Program-made: the position numbers and the translations under genes
Origin: Anaerolineae bacterium
Lineage (GTDB): Bacteria > Chloroflexota > Anaerolineae > J102
Assembly (NCBI GenBank): GCA_015493675.1
Contig: WGCR01000158.1
Coordinates: 1-5,689, forward strand
DNA length: 5,689 nucleotides
Direction: 5' to 3'
The notes under the pieces: model-generated
Told to the model about the DNA's origin: nothing
Databases searched by the model: none
Seen by the model: only the letters and a program-made list of their open reading frames with translations
Shown: piece by piece, positions 1 through 5,481 of the stretch
Layout of the letters: each line of letters opens with the position of its first letter
Position numbering within the stretch: the first letter of the stretch is position 1

Positions 1-110
1 AAATTGGAGGAGCCGCCTCGCCAACGGCCCAACTCCAGGCCCCTTTCATCAAGAACAACAGCTTCAGTCTTGCTGCCGCCGCCATCGACGCCAATCACAA
101 AGGAAGTCAT
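1..110 (-). CDS. N-terminal fragment of a BadF/BadG-type sugar kinase (GlcNAc/MurNAc kinase-like), runs out of window
   Basis: Only the first 36 codons are present, read from the ATG at 110-108 to the left edge. They begin MTSFVIGVDGGGSKTEAVVL. The D9-G-G-G-S-K-T15 stretch after a hydrophobic beta strand is the PHOSPHATE-1 loop of the ASKHA fold, in the form typical of BadF/BadG/BcrA/BcrD-family kinases. That family includes eukaryotic GlcNAc kinase and, as I recall, MurK of Clostridium acetobutylicum, which phosphorylates MurNAc and GlcNAc. The start is well supported: GGAGG at 122-118 lies 7 nt upstream. The ATG overlaps the stop codon of the preceding hydrolase (ATGA, 110-107), so the two are very likely translationally coupled. 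Sugar specificity cannot be read from this fragment; glucosamine kinase or a non-sugar BadF ATPase remain possible. The family call is fairly secure, but amino-sugar phosphorylation is inferred from the operon context. Confidence 0.8.
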   Translation of the reverse strand, partial: MTSFVIGVDGGGSKTEAVVLDERGLELGRWRGGSSN

Positions 111-1321
111 TGCACGGCCTCCGGGAAATGATCCACCACAGCAACCACCGTATCGTGCAGCCGTATGCGGAAACGCTTAATGGCTTCACCCTCTCTGCCG
201 TAATAGACGTGATTGGTCAATAAAACAACGATGAGCTCCCGATCAGGATCAATCCACAATGATGTGCCAGTGAAGCCTGTATGCCCGAAGCTTCGTGGGC
301 CTAAAGCCCGCCCCACGGGGCTGTTGTCGGGCGTCTGCAACTTCCAGCCCAGCCCTCGGCGCTCATCTCCCTCCCAAACCTGCTCTCGAATCATCATCTT
401 GACCAGATCAGATGAAAGAATGGGGCATTCGCCAGCCAGAAAACACTGGCCAAATGCAGCTATATCCTCAGCCGTGGCAAATAGTCCGGCATGACCTGCC
501 ACGCCTCCCAGACAAGAGGCGTTTTCATCGTGGACTTCACCCCGAATCCGCCGCTCGCGCCAGGGGCAAAACTCGGTTGGGGCGATCTGATTATGAGGGA
601 CGCCATGGCCCAGAGGGTTGTAAGTCATACTTTCTATGCCCAGGGGCCTGACTATCGCCCGGGAGAGATATTCAGGCAACGAGCTGTCCGCCAGGCCTTC
701 AATGGCTTCTCCCAGTAGAATGAATCCAAGATCGCTGTATAAGAAATGCTCGCCAGGCGGAGAAACGAAACGCGGTGAATGAAGAAAGGCTTCCAGCCTG
801 TGTCGGCGCATTGCCAGGGGTACGCGTTGCGGCATTGGAGGAATATCAGCGCTTTTGTCGCGACGGCACAGATCTTCCCAGGCAGCCAGGCCCGATGTGT
901 GCGTCAGCAGATGCCAAAAAGTCACCTCATTGGCGTTTATCTTTTTCCCAACGCTTTTCGGATCAATCGGCAGCGGCGTCTTGGTATGGGGATCGATGGC
1001 TTGCTGGAGGGGACGAATGCCGCCAAATTCCGGGATGATATGGCTTACAGGCATCTCCAGTGACGTCTGCCCCGTTCCAACCAATGTCATAAAGGCGGCG
1101 GCTGTGAACAACTTTGTCAGAGACGCTAGATCGAAGAGCGTGGTTTCTCTGACGGGAATCTGTTGTTGTTCCGGGTCTATCCAGCCGTAGGCTCGATGGA
1201 ACAGCGTCTTTCCTTTTTGTCGGACGAGGAGCACAGCGGCCGGGAATGTGGCCGCTAATCCCTGCTGCATCAAGGCGTCAATGTCATGCCATCGGATGTG
1301 TTCAGAACGGGTTTCAATCAA
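107..1321 (-). CDS. Beta-lactamase-family serine hydrolase (AmiE/YbbE-like), probably cytoplasmic
   Basis: A 404-residue protein of the class C beta-lactamase/PBP4* family (Pfam Beta-lactamase, MEROPS S12). The catalytic motifs are present: S67-L-T-K70 (SxxK, nucleophile Ser67 and Lys70), Y195-S-D197 (the YxN-equivalent loop) and H347-T-G349 (the KTG-equivalent). Family blocks LLTHTSGL (138-145) and VHDENA...GGVAGHAGLF (263-281) are also clear. No signal peptide or membrane segment is seen, so it should act in the cytoplasm. The start is a TTG at 1321 with AGGA 8 nt upstream; the ATG of codon 18 would remove part of the first helix. It lies 9 nt after the permease stop and overlaps the kinase start by ATGA. 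In Bacillus subtilis the similar AmiE (YbbE) removes peptide from MurNAc in a muropeptide-rescue operon, and the setting here fits that role. An esterase or D-peptidase activity is possible. It is unlikely to be a resistance enzyme. Confidence 0.88.
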   Translation of the reverse strand: MIETRSEHIRWHDIDALMQQGLAATFPAAVLLVRQKGKTLFHRAYGWIDPEQQQIPVRETTLFDLASLTKLFTAAAFMTLVGTGQTSLEMPVSHIIPEFGGIRPLQQAIDPHTKTPLPIDPKSVGKKINANEVTFWHLLTHTSGLAAWEDLCRRDKSADIPPMPQRVPLAMRRHRLEAFLHSPRFVSPPGEHFLYSDLGFILLGEAIEGLADSSLPEYLSRAIVRPLGIESMTYNPLGHGVPHNQIAPTEFCPWRERRIRGEVHDENASCLGGVAGHAGLFATAEDIAAFGQCFLAGECPILSSDLVKMMIREQVWEGDERRGLGWKLQTPDNSPVGRALGPRSFGHTGFTGTSLWIDPDRELIVVLLTNHVYYGREGEAIKRFRIRLHDTVVAVVDHFPEAVQ

Positions 1322-1330
1322 TGCTTCATC

Positions 1331-2176
1331 CTATTTTCCGATGCCCGCCGTCAGACCTGCGATGATCTGTTTGGTGGCCAGCAGGAAGATGATAACAAGC
1401 GGCAGGGTCGTGATGATCAACCCTGCGAAAAGGGTGGACCAATCCGCCTGGAATTCGCCAAAGAAGCGGGTCATGCCCACGGGCAATGTCCATTTGTCGG
1501 TGGAGCGCAGCAACACCAGGGGGAAGAAGAAATCATTCCACAGGGGGACGAACTGGAAGACGATGACGGTGGCCAGGGCGGGCCGCACCAGAGGCAGCAT
1601 AATCCGCCCGAAAATGGTGAACTCGCCCGCGCCATCGATGCGCGCAGCCTCGCTCAGCTCCTGGGGCAGTTGCCGGAAAAAGGCCGATAGAATGAAAACC
1701 GAAAAGGGGATGCCGGTGGCCGCGTAAACCAGTATCAGGCCCAGGCGATTATCCACGAGCCCCATATCGTTCAGCAAGAGGAACAAGGGCACAATGGCCA
1801 ACCGGAAGGGCAACATGAGTCCGGCCAGGAAGTATGCCGTGAGAAAGCGGCTGCCTGTGAATTTGTAGCGACCCAGCATGTAGCCCGCCAATGCGGCCAC
1901 AGCCGTGGCTAAAATAACCGAGGCGACAGTGATCATCAGCGAATTGAAAAAGTAGACATTGAAGTTGGCTTCTTCCCACGCTTTCACAAAGCTGTCGAGG
2001 CTGGGGGAGGTGGGAAGACCGACGGGATTTTTGAAAATCTCCCGGGTCGGGCGCAGCGCGTTGCTGATCACCAACAGCAAGGGCGCGAGCACAATGGCCG
2101 CGTATCCCCACAACAGCACATTGGCTCCGATATTGGCCAGATCGATGCGTCGGGATGAAGAAGTTGGCTGGCTCAT
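1331..2176 (-). CDS. Carbohydrate ABC transporter permease, MalG type (CUT1 family)
   Basis: A 281-residue inner-membrane permease, the usual MalG-type length. About six hydrophobic helices can be seen, near residues 18-40, 77-101, 111-135, 145-165, 200-222 and 248-268. Between helices 4 and 5 is the cytoplasmic EAA loop that docks on the ATPase: E176-A-A-R-I-D-G182, followed by the conserved LPLVRP at 194-199. The C-terminus ends in the short tail typical of MalG proteins. The ATG at 2176 overlaps the stop of the MalF-type gene as ATGA (2176-2173). It has a full AGGAGG at 2189-2184, 7 nt upstream, so the two permeases are coupled and likely made in equal amounts as a heterodimer. The TAG stop lies 9 nt before the hydrolase start. 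Substrate specificity cannot be read from permeases; amino-sugar transport is inferred from the regulator and kinase. Confidence 0.93.
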   Translation of the reverse strand: MSQPTSSSRRIDLANIGANVLLWGYAAIVLAPLLLVISNALRPTREIFKNPVGLPTSPSLDSFVKAWEEANFNVYFFNSLMITVASVILATAVAALAGYMLGRYKFTGSRFLTAYFLAGLMLPFRLAIVPLFLLLNDMGLVDNRLGLILVYAATGIPFSVFILSAFFRQLPQELSEAARIDGAGEFTIFGRIMLPLVRPALATVIVFQFVPLWNDFFFPLVLLRSTDKWTLPVGMTRFFGEFQADWSTLFAGLIITTLPLVIIFLLATKQIIAGLTAGIGK

Positions 2177-3138
2177 GTGAGATCCTCCTCCCAGCGACGG
2201 AAACGCCCCAACATGATCATGGAAACGCCGAAAATGAAGATGAACATCAGCACTGCCAGGGCCGAGGCCAGCCCAAACGCATCGACGCCGCCCCGAAACG
2301 CCGTGCGATAGAAGACCAGACCCAACACGTCGGTGGCTCCGGCCGGTTCGCCATTGACGCCGCCCATCGCCCAGACGATGCCGAATGCGTTGAAGTTGCC
2401 GATGAAAGTGAGCACGGTGACGATGCCAATAACCGGAAGCAGTAGAGGAAGCTCGATATAGCGAAACAGTTTCCAGCTCGTGGCGCCATCGATGCGGGCC
2501 GCCTCTCGCAAGTCATCGCCGATGCCTGCCAATCCTGCCGAGAAAAGCAGCATGGGAAATCCCACCCATTGCCAGGCATTGACCAGGATGATGACTGGCA
2601 GAGCGGTGGCGGGATCGCCCAGCCAGGGCCGGGCCAACGCGCCCATACCAATGGCTTTCAGTACCTGATTCACCGGCCCGAACAGCGGATTCAGCATCAG
2701 GCTCCACAGATACCCCACCACCAGGGCGCTGATCAGATAGGGTGTGGTGTAAACAATCTGGAAAAAGCGTTTGCCAAAACGGGAAGCATAAAGCAACCTG
2801 GCAAATAAAAGCCCCAGGGTGTTCTGGATGAGCATGGTGCCAATGAAAAAGTAGACGTTGTGCAAGAAGGCCCGGGGCAGTTGCTCGTTGAGCGGATAGC
2901 GAGTGAACAACTCGTGAAAGTTGCGCAGCCCTACAAAACCGCCGCGCGCCAATCCCTTGAACTCGAAAAAGCTGAAATACAATGATTGGAACAGGGGCCA
3001 GACCATGAAAAGGGTGTAAAGCAAAAATGCAGGCAGGATGAACAGAGCGATCACCGTCCATGGCGGTGCGCCGCTGCCCACGCCTTTGGCGTGTTTGCCC
3101 TTTTTCTTCCCGGCTCGATTGGCTGTCGTAGCGGTCAT
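2173..3138 (-). CDS. Carbohydrate ABC transporter permease, MalF type (CUT1 family)
   Basis: With the chosen start this is a 321-residue permease. A short basic N-terminus (Lys-rich, residues 8-19) precedes helix 1 (about 27-48), then a periplasm-facing segment, and further helices near 93-115, 128-150, 178-202, 235-258 and 285-310. The EAA loop is E212-A-A-R-I-D-G-A219 followed by LPLLLP (230-235). It pairs with the downstream MalG-type subunit to form the membrane channel. An in-frame ATG 18 codons upstream (3192) would give 339 residues. That start lies inside the 14-bp hairpin stem and I see no ribosome binding site for it. The ATG at 3138 has AGGAG at 3150-3146, 7 nt away, so I prefer it. 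The last codons carry the AGGAGG used by the next gene. No ATPase gene is visible in the window. Confidence 0.9.
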   Translation of the reverse strand: MTATTANRAGKKKGKHAKGVGSGAPPWTVIALFILPAFLLYTLFMVWPLFQSLYFSFFEFKGLARGGFVGLRNFHELFTRYPLNEQLPRAFLHNVYFFIGTMLIQNTLGLLFARLLYASRFGKRFFQIVYTTPYLISALVVGYLWSLMLNPLFGPVNQVLKAIGMGALARPWLGDPATALPVIILVNAWQWVGFPMLLFSAGLAGIGDDLREAARIDGATSWKLFRYIELPLLLPVIGIVTVLTFIGNFNAFGIVWAMGGVNGEPAGATDVLGLVFYRTAFRGGVDAFGLASALAVLMFIFIFGVSMIMLGRFRRWEEDLT

Positions 3139-3157
3139 CTCGGCGCTCCTCAGGGCG

Positions 3158-3194
3158 GGATGGTTGGCGGGCGGGGGATACCCGCCAACCATCC
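3158..3194 (-). promoter_or_regulatory. Intercistronic stem-loop: perfect 14-bp inverted repeat
   Basis: GGATGGTTGGCGGG (3158-3171) is followed after 9 nt by its exact reverse complement CCCGCCAACCATCC (3181-3194). In the minus-strand transcript it lies 19 nt after the stop of the binding-protein gene and ends 7 nt before the ribosome binding site of the MalF-type gene. No T-run follows it in the transcript, so a strong intrinsic terminator is unlikely. The placement matches known mRNA-stabilising or partially terminating hairpins after binding-protein genes (for example between malE and malF), which allow binding protein to be made in excess over permeases. The structure is seen directly; the role is inferred. 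Confidence 0.75.
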
Positions 3195-3213
3195 ACGACA
3201 GGGGATCAGGTGA

Positions 3214-4590
3214 TTATTTCTTGGGTTGGAACCACTGGGAGATGCCTTCCTGCAGGCTCTGCGCCACCTCTTCCGCGGTCATATCGCCCAACAGCATCTT
3301 CTGGATGCCGTTGCCCAGCAGCGTGGTGCCAGAGGGATCGCCGTAGCGGAAGTCGACCAGCAACATGTAGGAAGCGGGCGTTTCTTCGTAGAATTTGGAG
3401 AATTGGGCCAGGAGAGGATCCTTGGGCTCCGTGCCAGGCACCGGCGAAAGCTGCTTGATCTTCTCGGTGAACATCTGCCCGAACTCTTTGGTGCCCATCC
3501 ACTCCACCAGTTTGATGGCTTCTTCCTTGGCGTCGCTCTTGGCGTTGACGCCGTAGGAGCCGTCCATCCAACCGGGGGTCAGAGGATGATCGATGACGGA
3601 ATCGGGGGCCGGAGGCACGCGGAAGATGCCCAGGTCGAGATCCGGGCCTTCGTTGCGCCAATAGCCGACTTCGAACGAACCGCCGATGAACATTCCCGCC
3701 CGTTCGGTCAGGAAGAGGGTGCGGGAATCCTGATAGCTGACGCCCACCACGTTCTCGGGCATGTAGGGCTGCAGGTCCTTCACCAGTTGGATGGAGGCCA
3801 CGTAGTTGGGATCGGTGAAGTCGGTCTCGCCAGCCAGAACCTTCTTCTCGAATTCAGGACCGCCATAGCGGGGCGCGCCCACGGTGTCGTGGATGATGGG
3901 AAGCATCCAGGTGTCTTTGGCCGGCGCAGCGATGGGGATGTAATCGTTCTTTTTCAATGTCTCCAACATATTGATGAATTCATCCCAGGTGGTGGGTTCG
4001 CTCAGGCCAAGCTTATCGAAGATGCCCTTGTTGTAGTAGGCCGCCAGGGTCTGGATGCCGAAGGGAACGCCATAGATGTGGCCATCCTTGACGCCCGTCG
4101 CGCCCTTGAGCAGGTCGGGCGAGAAGTTGGAGAGGGTGGAGACTTTGCCATCCAGGGGTTCCAGTTGGCCCGCTTCCACCAGGGGCTGAAGGCCGCCGTA
4201 CGCCCGAAGCTGAACCACGTCAGGCCCGCCTTCGCCGGTGAGGCCCGTGGCCAGGATGTTGTTGTAATCCGTGGCGACGAAAGGCACGAATTCCACGGTC
4301 ACGCCGGGATGCTCTTTTTCATACACGTCGAAGATCTCGTTGTAAGCATCCTCGTCCTCGGTGCGCCACGACCAGACCGTCAGAGTGACGGGCTCTTTCT
4401 CTTCTGCTTTGGGGGCCTCGGTGGCCTCGGCTTTCGGCGCTTCAGTGGGTTTTTCCTGTGCAGGGGCTTGCGTGGCAGCGGGTTTTTGTTGGGCGGGAGC
4501 CTGGGTGGCCGCGGGCGCTTGCGCACAGCCAGCCAGGACAGCCAGGATGGCAACCAGCGCGATCACAAGTAAAACAGATTTGGTTCTCAC
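3214..4590 (-). CDS. Sugar ABC transporter substrate-binding lipoprotein (extracellular solute-binding protein family 1)
   Basis: A 458-residue binding protein counted from the GTG at 4590. MRTK is followed by a hydrophobic run and the lipobox L19-A-G-C22, a textbook type II signal peptide with the mature N-terminus at lipidated Cys22. Residues 23-66 form an Ala/Pro/Gln/Thr/Lys/Glu linker. The fold begins at VTLTVWSW (68-75). Family landmarks follow: YGVPFGIQTLAAYYNK (173-188), TERAGMFIGGSFEVG (295-309) and the C-terminal helix pair after GNGIQKMLLGD (426-436). It would bind oligosaccharide outside the membrane and deliver it to the two permeases downstream. AGGAG at 4602-4598 is 7 nt before this GTG. 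An earlier in-frame GTG at 4656 adds 22 polar residues before the signal peptide and also has a good AGGAGG, so the start is not fully settled. The ligand is unknown; a GlcNAc- or MurNAc-containing glycan is inferred from the operon. Confidence 0.9.
   Translation of the reverse strand: MRTKSVLLVIALVAILAVLAGCAQAPAATQAPAQQKPAATQAPAQEKPTEAPKAEATEAPKAEEKEPVTLTVWSWRTEDEDAYNEIFDVYEKEHPGVTVEFVPFVATDYNNILATGLTGEGGPDVVQLRAYGGLQPLVEAGQLEPLDGKVSTLSNFSPDLLKGATGVKDGHIYGVPFGIQTLAAYYNKGIFDKLGLSEPTTWDEFINMLETLKKNDYIPIAAPAKDTWMLPIIHDTVGAPRYGGPEFEKKVLAGETDFTDPNYVASIQLVKDLQPYMPENVVGVSYQDSRTLFLTERAGMFIGGSFEVGYWRNEGPDLDLGIFRVPPAPDSVIDHPLTPGWMDGSYGVNAKSDAKEEAIKLVEWMGTKEFGQMFTEKIKQLSPVPGTEPKDPLLAQFSKFYEETPASYMLLVDFRYGDPSGTTLLGNGIQKMLLGDMTAEEVAQSLQEGISQWFQPKK
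4399..4515 (-). repeat. Two short tandem repeats encoding the lipoprotein linker
   Basis: Counted from the GTG at 4590, residues 26-36 (PAATQAPAQQK) are repeated almost exactly as residues 37-47 (PAATQAPAQEK). Directly after this, residues 49-56 (TEAPKAEA) are repeated as 57-64 (TEAPKAEE). They make a flexible spacer between the lipid anchor and the folded binding domain. Such linkers are common in Chloroflexota binding lipoproteins and probably vary in length by slippage or recombination. Confidence 0.8.
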
Positions 4591-4653
4591 GTTCTTTCTC
4601 CTGAGTTGAGAGGGAAGGGGTAGATGGTGGAAAGATGAAGGCGTATTTTTGTT

Positions 4654-4668
4654 CACATGATGACCTCC
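4654..4668 (-). promoter_or_regulatory. Second ribosome binding site with overlapping ATG-TGA / GTG starts upstream of the lipoprotein gene
   Basis: In the transcript AGGAGGT (4668-4662) is followed by CATCATGTGAAC. Two starts overlap here. The ATG at 4658-4656 is followed at once by TGA, making a one-codon start-stop. The GTG at 4656-4654 opens the lipoprotein frame 22 codons before the signal peptide. This ribosome binding site begins 7 nt after the stop of the regulator gene. It could simply initiate a longer precursor, or it could hold or re-load ribosomes ahead of the main start at 4590. The sequence is clear, but which start is used is not. Confidence 0.55.
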
Positions 4669-4674
4669 TGTTGT

Positions 4675-5403
4675 TTATAAAGCGTTCAATTCCGCCTGAA
4701 AGACGTAACGATCCGCTCGATAAGCTGATTCGGTGTATTCGAAAGGACGTCCCCATTGGTCATAGGTGATGCGCTTGTTCCTGAGCACCGGCGCGCCCTC
4801 TTCGATCTCCAATAATTCCTGCTCCCGGCGGCTGCACAGGTCTGCGCCAATTTTCTGCTCGGCCCGGGCGGGCGTGATCTGATGCTTCTCCGACAAAATG
4901 TGATAGAGCGAGTTGTTTTCGAAGTCTTCGTTCAGCAATTCTTCAACTCCGTTGAAATGAAGGTGGCTGGTTTCCAGGGCGATAGGCTCGCCGCCGGCCA
5001 GACGCAAGCGCTCCAGCAGTAAGATTTTTGCATCGGGCGTAATTTGCAGGGCTCGCGCAGCAAGTAACGGTGGGGAGATCAACTCCAACCGTATGACCCT
5101 GGCTCCTGGTTGCACCCCTCTTGCTTGCATATCCTCAGTGAATCCTGTTAATCGCGTCAATCCATGCTCGATTTTTGGCTTCGCCACAAACGTGCCTCTG
5201 CCTTGTTCACGCCTTAGCAACCCTTCTGTAGCCAACTCACTTAGCGCCTGACGCGCGGTCATACGACTTATTTGGTACTGTTCGCTTAGCTCTCTCTCCG
5301 ACGGCACCATGTCTCCCGGCTCCCATTCACCCGACGCGATTTTGGCCCGCAGCAACTCCTTGAGCTGGAAATACATAGGTAGAGGATAACTTTTGTCAAT
5401 CAT
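4675..5403 (-). CDS. nagR: GntR-family (HutC/UTRA) transcriptional regulator, NagR/DasR-like
   Basis: A 242-residue regulator, the standard HutC-subfamily length. Residues 7-75 form the winged helix: YFQLKELLRAKI, the recognition region PSERELSEQYQISRMTARQA (34-53), and the wing REQGRGTFVAKPK (65-77). The UTRA effector domain follows (about 92-237). The segment around residues 75-100, including LTGFTEDMQARG (85-96), closely resembles B. subtilis NagR (YvoA) as I remember it. R132, R134, S165 and Y167 fall where NagR binds the phosphate of GlcN6P/GlcNAc6P, also from memory. It probably represses this operon, released by an amino-sugar 6-phosphate. A DasR-type operator at 5440-5455 over the promoter supports autoregulation. 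The ATG at 5403 has only a weak AGGG 6 nt upstream, which would keep regulator levels low. It is the first gene, followed directly by the binding-protein gene with no terminator between. Confidence 0.9.
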   Translation of the reverse strand: MIDKSYPLPMYFQLKELLRAKIASGEWEPGDMVPSERELSEQYQISRMTARQALSELATEGLLRREQGRGTFVAKPKIEHGLTRLTGFTEDMQARGVQPGARVIRLELISPPLLAARALQITPDAKILLLERLRLAGGEPIALETSHLHFNGVEELLNEDFENNSLYHILSEKHQITPARAEQKIGADLCSRREQELLEIEEGAPVLRNKRITYDQWGRPFEYTESAYRADRYVFQAELNAL

Positions 5404-5439
5404 AAATCGCCCTGATAAATCGGAAATGTATAGTGGTTA

Positions 5440-5455
5440 GGTGGTCTATACCAGT
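5440..5455 (-). promoter_or_regulatory. DasR/NagR-type operator (dre-like site)
   Basis: The minus strand reads ACTGGTATAGACCACC. This matches the DasR-responsive element as I recall it (ACTGGTCTAGACCACT) at 14 of 16 positions. It has the TGGT...ACCA arms with a TA centre that HutC-type regulators bind. It overlaps the last three bases of the -10 element and the predicted transcription start, so a bound regulator would block initiation. The regulator gene it precedes is NagR/DasR-like, which makes the match more convincing. Confidence 0.75.
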
Positions 5456-5481
5456 ATAGCGATTTATTCAGTAGTTGTCAA
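5453..5481 (-). promoter_or_regulatory. Near-consensus sigma70-type promoter of the operon
   Basis: On the minus strand TTGACA (5481-5476) is separated by exactly 17 nt from TATACT (5458-5453). That is a perfect -35 and a 5/6 -10 at optimal spacing. The predicted start is near 5446, giving a leader of about 43 nt before the ATG at 5403. The strong promoter with an operator on its -10 fits an operon held off by repression and switched on by inducer. Confidence 0.85.

Noticed and set aside
107..1321. Antibiotic-resistance class C beta-lactamase.
   Set aside because: It has SxxK and HTG motifs but YSD rather than YAN/YSN, no signal peptide, and lies in a sugar-uptake operon. These features fit an AmiE/esterase-type hydrolase.
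2173..3192. The longer form of the MalF-type permease starting at the ATG at 3192.
   Set aside because: That start lies within a 14-bp perfect stem with no ribosome binding site, while the ATG at 3138 has AGGAG at 7 nt. The extra 18 residues look like translated hairpin sequence.
3158..3194. Intrinsic terminator after the binding-protein gene.
   Set aside because: The stem is strong, but no T-run follows it in the transcript and the downstream genes have no promoter I can see. A stabilising or partially terminating hairpin fits better.
3226..4572. A 448-codon open frame on the plus strand, antisense to the binding-protein gene.
   Set aside because: It mirrors the codon bias of the GC-rich gene opposite. 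Its translation shows no recognisable domain and is rich in G, H, R and V, as expected of a shadow frame. The minus-strand gene has a lipoprotein signal and full family landmarks.
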